64,000 bases of DNA, taken from Chthonomonadaceae bacterium (GTDB taxonomy: Bacteria > Armatimonadota > Chthonomonadetes > Chthonomonadales > Chthonomonadaceae). The position numbers and the translations under genes are program-made. How positions within the stretch are numbered: position 1 is the first letter of the stretch; the number at the start of each line of letters is the position of its first letter. The notes under the pieces were generated by a model. That model did no database searches, had not been told where the DNA came from, and was given only the letters and a program-made list of their open reading frames with translations. Shown here piece after piece: positions 45,025 to 54,387 of the stretch. Where the stretch lies: assembly GCA_025054835.1 (NCBI GenBank), contig JANWZQ010000190.1, forward strand, positions 1-64,000. Direction: 5' to 3'.

Positions 45025-46224
45025 ATGCGGTATCGCATCCTGCAACACGCCCTGATCCTTGCGCTCGCGCTAGCGAGCACTGGCTGCCCTGACTCCTCTG
45101 CGCCCGTTCCTGAAACGGTGGTCAGGCCCGATGTTCTGGTCCTGCAGACCGGAGGGAACGCGCCCCCGCCGACCATCGAGCCAGACCGACTGATCTTCGA
45201 TACGATCCCGGAAGGCCTGCGCGCCGGTACGGTGCTTGTCTCTGAGCTCGGCGGAGGAATACTCCGCCGCGTTGTTTCTGTGGGGCAGGAAAACGGCCGC
45301 ACTGTCGCCCGCACGGAATCGGCCTCCCTGACCGACGTATTCGAGCGCGCCCGCATCCGCGTGCAGATCCCTGTCGGCCCCGATGATATCCAGGACATCG
45401 AGCCACTCCCTCCAGGCGTCGAGCTTGTTCCGGAGGGGCGTAACCAGGGCAAATGGACCGTTCGCCTCAACAACCTCGCCCTCGCTGCGGGCGCCGGGGT
45501 CGGGGAACAGGGTGGTGCCGTGGTTGGCACGTTGAACGGCACCCTGTCGGTCATATTGAACATCGATCTCCAGATCGATATCGATGGATCGGATCTGAAG
45601 TTCTTCCGTCTGGTCCCCACTGTCGGGGCGGGCGTCAACCTGCAGGTCAACGTCACCGGTCTGCGCGGCAGCCAGATGATCCGACGATTCAAAACCCGGC
45701 CCTTCACGGTCACGGTAGGTGGGATCCCGGTCGTAATCGACGCAGTCTTCCTGCTGGAGGCGAAACTGGCTGCGGAGGCAACCGGCCTCGAGTTCCGCAA
45801 GGCGTTCGAAGCGTCCGTCGGGGCCGGCGTGGAGTACCGCAACGGAAGCCTCACCGGCGTCGGCGAGAGCCGGGTGGAAAACACCACTTTCTCTGCGCAA
45901 CTCCCCCCGCAGCAGCAGTTCCAGCTCGGGTTCACCCCGCTCTCGGCAGAACTCCAGATACGCCTGTATCAGGCACTCGGCGCGTATACAGTGATCGACT
46001 CCCCCTTCCTGCCGCTCAAATACCAGCGGGTCACCACGCCCTCCGACGGGGCCCGCGTACAACTGGAAGCCGTTGTGCAGGGCACGGGGGGTGTCCGGGC
46101 TTCTGTCTGGGACGGTGATCTGGTCCTGGGCGACATATCGCTCGACCCCTGGCGATTCTACGAGGTCACAGTGTTTGACCGCTTCATCCCCGACACGGGC
46201 GCAGTGGAGGTGACAATTCGATGA
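45025..46224 (+). CDS. Lipoprotein of unknown function (first of a pair)
   Basis: 399 residues. The signal ends LALASTGCPDSS, a lipobox with Cys21. The mature protein is beta-rich and includes EQGGAVVGTLNGTLSVILNIDLQIDIDGSDLKFFRLVPTVGAGVNLQVNVTG, which looks like a repetitive beta-sandwich. I see no enzyme motif. The ATG at 45025 has AGGAGG six bases upstream; the longer upstream frame lacks support. It overlaps the next lipoprotein by ATGA, so the two are coupled and probably act together at the cell surface or periplasm. Confidence 0.8.
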   Translation: MRYRILQHALILALALASTGCPDSSAPVPETVVRPDVLVLQTGGNAPPPTIEPDRLIFDTIPEGLRAGTVLVSELGGGILRRVVSVGQENGRTVARTESASLTDVFERARIRVQIPVGPDDIQDIEPLPPGVELVPEGRNQGKWTVRLNNLALAAGAGVGEQGGAVVGTLNGTLSVILNIDLQIDIDGSDLKFFRLVPTVGAGVNLQVNVTGLRGSQMIRRFKTRPFTVTVGGIPVVIDAVFLLEAKLAAEATGLEFRKAFEASVGAGVEYRNGSLTGVGESRVENTTFSAQLPPQQQFQLGFTPLSAELQIRLYQALGAYTVIDSPFLPLKYQRVTTPSDGARVQLEAVVQGTGGVRASVWDGDLVLGDISLDPWRFYEVTVFDRFIPDTGAVEVTIR

Positions 46225-47873
46225 CACGGCGCTGGCTTCTCAGAACGCAGGTTCTTTTCGTTACGCTGACGATCCCGGTCCTCTTCGGATGCGGCGGTGC
46301 ATCCCGTGCACCCTCGACCGGGGCGGTGGATGGTCGGGCTGCCATTGAACTCCGGGTGGACTGGCCGGAACGCTCACGCCTCATCCCGAGCGGTGCCAGT
46401 AGCATCAAGGTGTTTATCCGGCGGGGTGATGTGCCTGTTCGCACCGTCGTGGTGAGCCGACCGGGTCCCGGACAGTCCACCCGGCAGGTGCTGATCGAAG
46501 GCCTTCCAGCAACCGTATTAACGCTGGACGTAACCGCGCACCCGGATGACGCCGGGCAGGGAACGCCGCAGGCCTTCGGATCGACCTCGGTGCGTACCGA
46601 GAACGACACCGTGGTACGCCAGTCGATCACTCTGGAGTCCACCATCGAGCGCGTGGAACTCTCCCCGGCCGGGGTCGCTGCCGAGGTCGGACAGGAAGTG
46701 GAGGTCGTGGCGACCGCGTTCGACCGCGAGGGAAGGGTCGTGCTGGTCGGACCGGATGCGTGGTCGTGGCAGATCCAGAATCTGGCCGTCGCGCAGATCG
46801 TCTCCGGCGGCAACGGCCCCACCGCAGTGGTCCGGATCATGAGCGCAGCCGACGGGAACACGGTGCTTACCTGCATCGACTTCGAGTCGCGCAAGTCCCG
46901 CACCATTGAAGTGACCCCCCTCTCCAATCTGGGTATCGGCCGCATTGAAGTCGCCGACCTGCAGCAGATCGCCACCGGGCATGCAGCGCGCCTCGGTTTC
47001 AACGCGTTTGACCCCGGCGGATTTCTCATCGAGATTAATCCGGATCTGGTATCCTTCGAGAGCCTCAATCCGGATATCCTGGAGGTGCGCGAAGGCCGCT
47101 GGGGGTTCGGGAGAGCAGCAGGCACCGCACAGATCCGCGCACGCGTGGGCTCCATCGTGTCCGATCCCCGCCCCGTCACCGTGAGCGATGATCCCCGGAA
47201 CCGCCTGCACCGGTACCTGCACTTCGAGCCCGGAATTGGCCCGGTTACTGCGGCAACACAGATCCAGAACACCAATGTCTTCTTCCCGTATGTGGAGGGC
47301 CTGGGCTTCGAACAGGTCAGCAACTGGTTCTCCCCCGGGGGCGTTACCGGACCGGCCGGTGGCGTGGGCGTCTGGAAGGTGCGTTTCCTGGAAAACGGGC
47401 AGGTCCGGGGAGAGGGCAGCGCAAGCCGGTTCAACGGCGAGTACCAGAACTTCTTCCTCATCGGAGAGCATGTAGGCCCGGATGGCCTGCCAGCACGCGT
47501 GCTGGCAGTGAACGCGATGGATGGCGATGCAGCGCTCGGTTACATGGTTCTCTACGTTGTGGTGAACTCGCCTGTCCGGGAGGACCTTGCGGTCGGCATC
47601 GTCGATGCGAACAACGACAACGAGGTGTTCTCCGCGGACAGGTTCATACGCGGCGGGCGTGGATATCAGGACTACGGCATCGGACGGACCTCGTTGTCCA
47701 GCAGCAGGTGCAGGGTGGTTCTCCGGCGGGGCACCAGCTGGGAGTACAGCACAGACACCGTGTTCACGTCCCCACCAATTGATATCGAACCGGGACGCTC
47801 TCAATTCCTGGTGATCTACGGTTCCGGGTCAGGCTGGAAATCACGCCTGCTCCCGGCAACCCCTTCGAACTAG
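46221..47873 (+). CDS. Lipoprotein of unknown function with Ig-like repeats (second of a pair)
   Basis: 550 residues. A lipobox (PVLFGCGG, Cys24) anchors it. AIELRVDWPERSRLIPSGASSIKVFIRRG opens a beta domain. Further Ig-like segments follow (ELSPAGVAAEVGQEVEVVATAFDREGRVV, then EVADLQQIATGHAARLGFNAFDPGGF), resembling bacterial Ig-like (Big-type) domains. The C-terminal 200 residues are beta-rich and unknown. It starts inside the upstream stop (ATGA) with GGAGG ten bases upstream. Confidence 0.75.
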   Translation: MTRRWLLRTQVLFVTLTIPVLFGCGGASRAPSTGAVDGRAAIELRVDWPERSRLIPSGASSIKVFIRRGDVPVRTVVVSRPGPGQSTRQVLIEGLPATVLTLDVTAHPDDAGQGTPQAFGSTSVRTENDTVVRQSITLESTIERVELSPAGVAAEVGQEVEVVATAFDREGRVVLVGPDAWSWQIQNLAVAQIVSGGNGPTAVVRIMSAADGNTVLTCIDFESRKSRTIEVTPLSNLGIGRIEVADLQQIATGHAARLGFNAFDPGGFLIEINPDLVSFESLNPDILEVREGRWGFGRAAGTAQIRARVGSIVSDPRPVTVSDDPRNRLHRYLHFEPGIGPVTAATQIQNTNVFFPYVEGLGFEQVSNWFSPGGVTGPAGGVGVWKVRFLENGQVRGEGSASRFNGEYQNFFLIGEHVGPDGLPARVLAVNAMDGDAALGYMVLYVVVNSPVREDLAVGIVDANNDNEVFSADRFIRGGRGYQDYGIGRTSLSSSRCRVVLRRGTSWEYSTDTVFTSPPIDIEPGRSQFLVIYGSGSGWKSRLLPATPSN

Positions 47874-47939
47874 AGACGCAACCGTCCGGGTAGCAGGCCA
47901 CACACGCCGGTCCTGCTGCCTGAACAGCACGGTTGTACT

Positions 47940-47988
47940 GGGCGGCTCCGATGCGATGCAGACGCTGGAGCCGCCCCACATCGTTTTT
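47940..47988 (+). terminator. Strong terminator after the lipoprotein pair
   Basis: GGGCGGCTCC (47940-47949) pairs with GGAGCCGCCC (47967-47976), followed by a T5 run at 47983-47988. Confidence 0.8.
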
Positions 47989-48155
47989 GCTCCGGCCCCA
48001 TCGACACCCCGGCACGTATTGCGCAGCTTCTGTTTTCCGGTTCCCCTCCCGCTCCCGCCAGTATTCCCTGCATCAGGCGCAGCGCGAAAGTCCTGATGGC
48101 AAACGTGTGCATCCGGGACCCGCGCATGATCCGCACGTACACCGGGAGGACGATC

Positions 48156-48380
48156 ATGTTGTGGAAGCCGTCTGAAGCGTACATCCGCCGGTGCCGCTCG
48201 AAACGCCGGTACCAGACCAAAAAGCAGGCCCTGATCGCCCTGTCCTATCACCTGCAGTACCACCCGGAGTATTCGGAGGGCCTTCAGATCTACCGGTGCC
48301 ACTGGTGCCGTCGGCTGCATCTGGGGCACCGGGGACAGGTGCAACACGCGCAACCGGAGCCGGAGCCCCTGCCCGCGTAG
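48156..48380 (+). CDS. Small Cys/His-rich basic protein (74 aa)
   Basis: Starts MLWKPSEAYIRRCRSKRRYQTKKQAL and has a later YRCHWCRRLHLGHRGQ. The Cys-X2-Cys plus two His residues suggest a zinc-binding fold like small phage or plasmid DNA-binding proteins. The start at 48156 is set by GGGAGGA upstream; the in-frame ATG at 48096 is less likely. It lies between the terminator after the lipoproteins and the GNAT gene. No family is recognised. Confidence 0.55.
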   Translation: MLWKPSEAYIRRCRSKRRYQTKKQALIALSYHLQYHPEYSEGLQIYRCHWCRRLHLGHRGQVQHAQPEPEPLPA

Positions 48381-48487
48381 CACTGCTGGCACGCCCCCCG
48401 AAGGTAAGGCCAGAGCATCCCTGTACAAGGAAACACCGTGCGCAGAGGCGAACAGGTTCACTGTACATCCTGCTCCAGAGGCGTGCT

Positions 48488-49537
48488 GTGGCCGACCTGA
48501 GGTTCTCACCGGATGCAATGCAGATACCCCTGCCCCGTGGCATTCGCCTGCGGCGAGGCACCGACAGCGATGAGTTCGCTACGTTCGACGTGATGCGCAG
48601 GGCCATGGGGTGCGAGATGACATGGTCGCACCACGCGGCCATGCGCGCGCACCTGCGTACCTCCCCGCAGTGCAGCTTCTGGGTGGCAGAGGAGGTGTCT
48701 CGTGCCGGCCGGGCGCGCCCGGTCGGCTACGCCCGGAGCACCGTGCGCGAACGCGTCTGGAACCTGAACGAATTCTTTCTGCTGCCAGAATACCAGCGAC
48801 GGGGTATCGGTGGGGCCCTGCTGGCGTGCTGTCTGGCCGACGGAGACAGCGCCAGCGCGGAGACCCGCTACGTGCTCGCCTCGCAGAATGCGCGCGCCGA
48901 TGCCCTCTACATCCGCCGTGCCGGCTGCTTCCCGCGTATTCCCATGCTGCTGCTTGCCGGCTCCCTGCAAAGCCTCGTAGCCCCTGCCGGCTGCCAGATA
49001 CAGGACACACGGCTCACGCTCCCCACACGCCGCGCGCAGCACAACGGGGCCACATTGCTGGCCGAGCCCCTCTTCTTCGAGGGGGAAGCCGCCGAGGCGA
49101 TCAATGCGCTGGATCGCCGCATCGTCGGATACGCACGCCCGGAGGAGCACCGGCACTGGGCCCGGGAAATGGGGGGACCGCAGGGAAGCGCGCGGATCTT
49201 CCGTCGCAGGTCTCCGGACACGGGCGCAGGAGGGCCGATCGCTGGCTACGCGTATCTGGGCCCGCACGCCAGTGGCCCCATACTGGCCGAGGACCCAAGC
49301 GATCTGCCCGGGATGATCGCGCACATCGCCGCGGTGCACTGCGCTCTCCCGGCCTCCCGGGGGGACTTCGACCCGTCACCGGAGCACCACTTCGCCGTAC
49401 CCGGCACCAACGAGCAGGTGCTCCGCTGGCTTCTGGAGTGCCGCTGGCAGATCGTCTTTCAGTACCTGTTCATGAGCTCGCGCCCCTTCGGCGCATTCGA
49501 GCATTATGTCTGCCACAATCCCCTCTACACGCTGTAA
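48488..49537 (+). CDS. GNAT-family N-acetyltransferase
   Basis: 349 residues. The acetyl-CoA site, GNAT motif A, is FFLLPEYQRRGIGGALLACCLADG about 90 residues in. The N-terminal part (MQIPLPRGIRLRRGTDSDEFATFDVMRRAMG) is the usual first strand-helix, and the second half could be a second, divergent GNAT domain. The substrate is unknown. I report the GTG at 48488 because AGAGG lies six bases upstream. The ATG at 48518 is the alternative, and a longer frame from 48191 is not supported. Confidence 0.8.
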   Translation: MADLRFSPDAMQIPLPRGIRLRRGTDSDEFATFDVMRRAMGCEMTWSHHAAMRAHLRTSPQCSFWVAEEVSRAGRARPVGYARSTVRERVWNLNEFFLLPEYQRRGIGGALLACCLADGDSASAETRYVLASQNARADALYIRRAGCFPRIPMLLLAGSLQSLVAPAGCQIQDTRLTLPTRRAQHNGATLLAEPLFFEGEAAEAINALDRRIVGYARPEEHRHWAREMGGPQGSARIFRRRSPDTGAGGPIAGYAYLGPHASGPILAEDPSDLPGMIAHIAAVHCALPASRGDFDPSPEHHFAVPGTNEQVLRWLLECRWQIVFQYLFMSSRPFGAFEHYVCHNPLYTL

Positions 49538-49641
49538 CTCCCCCTGCGCAGAGCCCCCCGTTACCACGCTCCGTTGCAGGATGCACCGCCGGGAACTTCC
49601 GGCCAGAAATCCCCCGTAACGGAAGGTGAGGGAGAAACCGG

Positions 49642-50244
49642 ATGGACTGTGCTGCTCTGGTCGCAGGCGTTCTGCGCAACGATCGCCGGGAATTCGACGC
49701 GCTGGTGAGCCGCTGTCACCGGCAGGCCTACAACATCGCCTATCGCCTGACCGGCAATCGCGCGGACGCGGAAGACCTGACCCAGGAGTCCTTCCTGCGT
49801 GCGTACCGATTCTTCGACCGCTATAATCGGGAGATGCCCTTTGAGAACTGGCTCTATCGCATCATGTCACGAGTCTTCATCGACGAACTTCGCAAACGCC
49901 CGAAGTTCAAAGCGCACTCGCTGGATCAACCGCTTCATGCTGGCGACCCCGGCGATGCGGAGGTTCTCCTGGAGATACCGGACTTCGAAAGCAACCCGGA
50001 ACGTCAACTGCTCGACAGTGCGCTGGAAGAGTCCCTGCAGTCCGCTCTGGAAGCTCTTCCTCCCGAGTTCCGCGTCGCTGTCGTTCTGGCCGACATCGAA
50101 GGGCTCTCCTACGAAGAGATAGCGGAAGCTATGAACTGCTCGCTGGGAACCGTGCGCTCCCGGCTCCATCGGGGTCGCAAACTGTTGCGTCAGATGCTGC
50201 GCATGGCGCCACCATCCGCTCTGGCCGTGCGTGGCACGCCATGA
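49642..50244 (+). CDS. ECF-type RNA polymerase sigma factor
   Basis: 200 residues. Region 2 is GNRADAEDLTQESFLRAYRFFDRYN with the adjoining FENWLYRIMSRVFIDELRKR. Region 4 is ALPPEFRVAVVLADIEGLSYEEIAEAMNCSLGTVRSRLHRGRKLLRQML. Both are clear, and region 3 is absent, as expected for ECF sigma (RpoE/SigW-like). GGAAGGTGAGGGAG lies upstream. The next gene is a zinc anti-sigma factor and the third is HtrA, a classical envelope-stress cassette. Confidence 0.95.
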   Translation: MDCAALVAGVLRNDRREFDALVSRCHRQAYNIAYRLTGNRADAEDLTQESFLRAYRFFDRYNREMPFENWLYRIMSRVFIDELRKRPKFKAHSLDQPLHAGDPGDAEVLLEIPDFESNPERQLLDSALEESLQSALEALPPEFRVAVVLADIEGLSYEEIAEAMNCSLGTVRSRLHRGRKLLRQMLRMAPPSALAVRGTP

Positions 50245-50348
50245 TCCCGACCCTGCCCGTAGAGCCGGGCTCCGCCGGGCCTCGTCAAACACACAGGCCC
50301 CGGTCAGGCTGCTAGCGGAAAGTCTGCATGATGTTCAGGAGATTGAGT

Positions 50349-50990
50349 GTGAACTGTCGTTACGTGCAACAGCGCCTCTCCGCTTACATTGACGGTGAGC
50401 TGAGCGGTTTCGAGCACCGCATTGTCCGCCAGCATCTCTCTGGCTGCCCGGAATGTGCCGCCGAACATCAGGGGCTCCTGACAACCAAGCGGTTGATCAG
50501 CTCCCTGCGTGCGCATGAGCCGCCCCGGGAACTCCCGGAGCGCATCTTCTCCGCGATTGCAGCGGAAGAGGCGGCTCTGGCCCGAAATCGATCAGCATCA
50601 GTCTGGGAGCGCTTCTTCCGGCCGTTGCGCGAAACACTCCCCTCGCCGCGTCTGATGCTCTCCGGAGCCGTTGCCGGCGTGGCCCTCGCGTTCGTTCTGG
50701 CCCATACCATCGCACCGCACGAGGATGACCGGATGGAGTGGTCCCGACCTGTCGCCGCACAGACCAGCGTTCTACCCTCTTCGCCGTTCCCGGCGCCAAC
50801 CGATAGCTTTCTGTTCCGCAACGAACCCACCACAGCAGGGATCGCGATCGGCCCATCGGCGCTTCCGTCACGCTACGGCTACACACCGGCACAGTACATG
50901 TCAGCCTCTCTGCTCTCGTCACAACCATATGCATCGCCGCATCTCTACGAAGGAGTAGACTTGCGTCGAGGGTGGTATCGCACACACTGA
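50349..50990 (+). CDS. Membrane anti-sigma factor with zinc finger (zf-HC2)
   Basis: 213 residues. The zinc finger is His29-X3-Cys33-X2-Cys36, after NCRYVQQRLSAYIDGELSGFE, the family consensus. One membrane helix is LMLSGAVAGVALAFVLAHTIA. The extracytoplasmic tail has no enzyme motif. I set the start at GTG 50349, whose AGGAG lies seven bases upstream and which gives the conserved start; ATG at 50328 would add seven residues. It lies 104 bases after the sigma gene. It presumably holds the sigma factor at the membrane until stress. Confidence 0.9.
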   Translation: MNCRYVQQRLSAYIDGELSGFEHRIVRQHLSGCPECAAEHQGLLTTKRLISSLRAHEPPRELPERIFSAIAAEEAALARNRSASVWERFFRPLRETLPSPRLMLSGAVAGVALAFVLAHTIAPHEDDRMEWSRPVAAQTSVLPSSPFPAPTDSFLFRNEPTTAGIAIGPSALPSRYGYTPAQYMSASLLSSQPYASPHLYEGVDLRRGWYRTH

Positions 50991-51040
50991 GCTCAGACAC
51001 ATCAAGACACTTCTTCACTTCCTCCGAAGAAAGCGCACTG

Positions 51041-51068
51041 GCCCGACCTTCAGGTCGGGCTTTTTTTT
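51041..51068 (+). terminator. Rho-independent terminator after the anti-sigma gene
   Basis: GCCCGACC, TTCA loop, GGTCGGGC and then eight Ts: a textbook terminator. It separates the sigma/anti-sigma pair from htrA. Confidence 0.97.
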
Positions 51069-51270
51069 AGTAGGAAGCGCCCCCACTTCTACCGAAAACA
51101 TAAAGAACATTCCGGAGCGGGCCTCCCATGCCTCACACAACGCCGTGCATCATGCGGCCCGTGTGATCGTATAAAGAGACATCCATACCTTCCCGGAGCA
51201 CCCGATCCCCCGGCGCGACACCGGCGAGACCGATCCGGGACACATGCGATTGAGAAGGAGACCCTAGTCC

Positions 51271-52728
51271 ATGCGGAGAGAGACCAGCGAGCAAGACAGG
51301 CCCCGCGCCCGGCGCTACCCCTCCTGCGCAGTCACCCTGCGCGTAGCCGGGCTGCTGTGTACCGTCCTGCTATCCAGTACAGCAGGAGCGCAGGAAAAAA
51401 CAGAGCGCACTGGCACCACACTCGCCGTGCTCCATGAGCTGCAGAACGCGTTCAGCGAAGTTGCAGAACGGGTAGAACCCGCTGTCGTCACCGTTCTCAG
51501 CTCCCGGGTGGAAGACAACGAAAATCAAAGGCGTTTCTCCCCGTTCCGGCGTAACCCGCGCCGCGCCGCCGGCACCGGCTCCGGCGTGATTATCCGCCCG
51601 GAAGGCTGGGTGCTGACCAACGACCATGTCGTCGGCGGAGCAGACCGGGTCACCGTACGTCTGTACGACGGGCGTGAATTCGTGGGGAAGGTGCGGCGAG
51701 ACTTCCGCAGCGATCTGGCCCTGGTTAAGATCGACTCCCCTACCCCCCTGCCCTGTGCACAGCTGGGAGACTCCGATACCGTGAAAGTCGGCCACTGGGC
51801 CATCGCCATCGGTAGCCCCTACCGCTACGAAGGATCCTTCTCGGTCGGCGTGATCAGCAGCCTGAACCGCCGTCAGGAAATACAGGACGCCGACAACCCG
51901 ACCCGTGGCCGCTTCTACCCCTCCATGATCCAGACCGATGCGGCGATCAACCCGGGCAATTCTGGCGGGCCACTCTGCAACCTCAAGGGGGAAGTCATCG
52001 GGATCAACACTGCCATAGAGAGCGACGGGGGAGGCAGCATCGGCATCGGCTTCGCCATCCCGATCAACGCAGCCAAATTCGTCATCGACCAGCTCCTGGA
52101 AAAAGGAAAAGTCAGCTACGGCTACCTGGGAGTCCAGCCGACCAACGTGACCCCCCGCCTGGCCTCCACCCTGAAAGTCGAACGCGGCGCCCTGATCGAA
52201 CTGGAACCGGATCCGGGCACCCCTGCTGCCGCCGCAGGACTGCAGGCCGGTGACGTGGTTATCGCCATCAACGACAGGCCGGTGCGCAACGAGCTGGACC
52301 TCCGGACCATCGTCGCGCAAACCCCCCCGGGAACTGTGATCGAGCTGCGGATCGTGCGAGACGGCAAAGAAAAACGCCTTACAACAACACTGGAAGAGGC
52401 ACCCGACATCACGCCACAACGGGAACGGCCTGCACGCCAACCCGGACTCGGCATCCAGGTGCAACCATTAACACGGGAACTCCGCACGCGCTATCGCCTG
52501 CCAGCAGAGGCAAATGGCGTGGTAGTCAGATCGGTAGAACCCACATCCTCCGCATACGACATTGAAGAGCTGACCGAAGGCACCCTCATTCTCCGGATCA
52601 ACGACCGGGAGATCCAGACCACGAAAGACTTCGAAGAGGCAACTGCCGGCCTGAAAGCAGGCGACAGGGTCAAACTGCTCTTCCAGACAGGCAACATCAA
52701 AAAGTTTGCTGTCGTAGAGGTGAACTGA
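51271..52728 (+). CDS. Periplasmic trypsin-like serine protease (DegP/DegQ/HtrA family)
   Basis: 485 residues with a signal peptide (CTVLLSSTAGAQ). The catalytic triad is His119 (TNDHVV), Asp148 (RSDLALVK) and Ser231 (NPGNSGGPL). Two PDZ domains follow (YGYLGVQPTNVTPRLAS...LQAGDVVIAINDRPVRN, and LTRELRTRYRLPAEANGVVVRSVEP...). It degrades or refolds misfolded envelope proteins. Its placement after an ECF sigma and a zinc anti-sigma fits a sigma-E-like stress response, though a separate promoter is expected because a terminator lies between them. A 17-bp hairpin ends the transcript. Confidence 0.96.
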   Translation: MRRETSEQDRPRARRYPSCAVTLRVAGLLCTVLLSSTAGAQEKTERTGTTLAVLHELQNAFSEVAERVEPAVVTVLSSRVEDNENQRRFSPFRRNPRRAAGTGSGVIIRPEGWVLTNDHVVGGADRVTVRLYDGREFVGKVRRDFRSDLALVKIDSPTPLPCAQLGDSDTVKVGHWAIAIGSPYRYEGSFSVGVISSLNRRQEIQDADNPTRGRFYPSMIQTDAAINPGNSGGPLCNLKGEVIGINTAIESDGGGSIGIGFAIPINAAKFVIDQLLEKGKVSYGYLGVQPTNVTPRLASTLKVERGALIELEPDPGTPAAAAGLQAGDVVIAINDRPVRNELDLRTIVAQTPPGTVIELRIVRDGKEKRLTTTLEEAPDITPQRERPARQPGLGIQVQPLTRELRTRYRLPAEANGVVVRSVEPTSSAYDIEELTEGTLILRINDREIQTTKDFEEATAGLKAGDRVKLLFQTGNIKKFAVVEVN

Positions 52729-52751
52729 AGCCCCACGCCCGAACATACCGA

Positions 52752-52791
52752 ACACGGGAGGCGCCCGGGAATTTCCGGGCGCCTCCCGTGT
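52752..52791. terminator. Perfect 17-bp convergent hairpin terminator
   Basis: ACACGGGAGGCGCCCGG (52752-52768) pairs perfectly with CCGGGCGCCTCCCGTGT (52775-52791) around a 6-nt loop. It sits between the converging htrA and hlyD genes; TTTCT follows on the plus strand. Confidence 0.85.
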
Positions 52792-52812
52792 TTCTGCCCC
52801 GTCGCAACACAG

Positions 52813-54387
52813 CTACCGTTCGCTGACCTGCTGTGGCGCACGACCACCGGCCACCACATCGATCGTGTCGCCGTCGCGCACCTGAGCCTGCCCCGTGGTG
52901 ATCACCTGCTCCCCGGGACGCACCCCTTCTACGATCTCGACCATTCCCCCCTGCACCACACCCGTGCGCACACGCCGCTCCTCCACTCTGTTTCCCCGGG
53001 CAACCATGACACGACCGGATCGCCGATCGTAATCGAGTAGCGCATCCCGGGGTACCACCACAGCGTTCGGGCGCGTTGTTAGCCGGATCTCGCCCCGCGC
53101 GAACATCTGCGGGCGGATCAACCGGTCCTGATTCTGGATCGCGATGCGCACTGTAAAGGCACGGGCCGTCGCAGAAGCTACCGGAAAGATCTTTGCGACA
53201 CGCCCCGCAAACGTCCGCCCGGGCAGGGCATCGATGCGAATAGTGACAGGCATACCGACCCGAACCCGGGCATACTGCGTCTCGGAAAGCTGCGCATCGA
53301 AGTAGATCGAGTCCAGATCCACAATGCGCATCACATCGGGCTTCGCCGTGGAGAGAGGCGTTCCCGGCTCCGCCTTGCGCTCGGCCACAACCCCGTGGAT
53401 CGGGCTCACGATGGCCGTGTCGCGCAGAGCCTGCTCGGCCAGTCGCAGAGAGGCCTGCGCCTGCTGCAGGGCCGCCCGCGCCTGTTGCACACCGGCCACA
53501 GCAGAACGTACCCCGGCACGTGCGTTCTCCAGATCCGCCTGCCGCAATTGAACCTGATCCCGACTGGCAACCGCAGCAGCCAGCGCCTCCTTCGCCTGCT
53601 CCACCTGCGCCTGCGCACGGCGACGCTCCTCCTGACGTGCCCCCTCCTTGATCAGACTCAGGGCCTGCACAGCCGCATTGTAGCGTGCGTCTGCCGCATC
53701 GGCAATCGCCTGCGCCTGATCCAGCTGCTGGGCTGAAATCGCCTGCTCGCGGTACAGCGCCTGGTAACGCTTCAGGTCTGCCCGCGCCTTATCCCGATCC
53801 GCACGGGCTGCGGCAACGTTCTCCTCCGCCTGCTGGCGCTCCTGCGGCCGCGCCCCCTCTTCCACAATGGCGGCCTGCTGCTGTGCGGCAACGAGACTCG
53901 CCTCCGCCTGCTTCACCGAAGCCCGGGTCTGCTCATCCGTCAACCGCAGTGTTGTGCGCGCACTCTGCTCCGCCACCCGCGCCTGCTCCAGTCGAGCCTG
54001 CGCCAGCGCCAGGTTGGCCTGCGCCTGATTGACCTGCGCGCGCGCCGCATCCACCTGCGCCTGCAGATCCACCGGATCCTGCTGCGCCACAACCTGACCG
54101 GCGCGCACCACATCCCCCTCACGGAAGTATGCGGCAGCCAGCCGCCCACCCGCCTTGACACCCACCGTCACATCGCGCAGCGCACTCAACGCGCCGGTGA
54201 CCTCCAGTACCTCGGAGACCGGTTGCACACGCGCCGGAGTGACCGCCACCTGTACGGCTGCTACCGACGCTCTGGCCTGCGCGGACCCCGCGCTCGCCGA
54301 TCCACCGCCACGCTGGCATCCGGTCACCCAGACACCTCCTGCCGCCAGCACTAGAAGAACAAACTGCCCTGTTCGCATATTGCTCAT
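52813..54387 (-). CDS. HlyD-family periplasmic adaptor of an efflux pump (lipoprotein)
   Basis: 524 residues. Lipobox WVTGCQRGG, Cys24. EVLEVTGALSALRDVTVGVKAGGRLAAAYFREGDVVRAGQVVAQQD is the biotinyl-like barrel-sandwich domain. A very long hairpin coiled coil follows (about residues 110-320, Ala/Gln/Glu-rich heptads). The second half of the lipoyl domain, IVSPIHGVVAERKAEPGTPL, and a beta-barrel (FAGRVAKIFPVASATARAFTVRIAI) close it. It bridges an inner-membrane transporter to TolC. Last gene of the operon; it overlaps tolC by four bases. No pump gene is in the operon. Confidence 0.93.
   Translation of the reverse strand: MSNMRTGQFVLLVLAAGGVWVTGCQRGGGSASAGSAQARASVAAVQVAVTPARVQPVSEVLEVTGALSALRDVTVGVKAGGRLAAAYFREGDVVRAGQVVAQQDPVDLQAQVDAARAQVNQAQANLALAQARLEQARVAEQSARTTLRLTDEQTRASVKQAEASLVAAQQQAAIVEEGARPQERQQAEENVAAARADRDKARADLKRYQALYREQAISAQQLDQAQAIADAADARYNAAVQALSLIKEGARQEERRRAQAQVEQAKEALAAAVASRDQVQLRQADLENARAGVRSAVAGVQQARAALQQAQASLRLAEQALRDTAIVSPIHGVVAERKAEPGTPLSTAKPDVMRIVDLDSIYFDAQLSETQYARVRVGMPVTIRIDALPGRTFAGRVAKIFPVASATARAFTVRIAIQNQDRLIRPQMFARGEIRLTTRPNAVVVPRDALLDYDRRSGRVMVARGNRVEERRVRTGVVQGGMVEIVEGVRPGEQVITTGQAQVRDGDTIDVVAGGRAPQQVSER

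Noticed and set aside
48191-48487. N-terminal extension of the GNAT protein
   Set aside because: Pro/Gly-rich frame overlapping the 74-aa gene; no ribosome site and no GNAT similarity.
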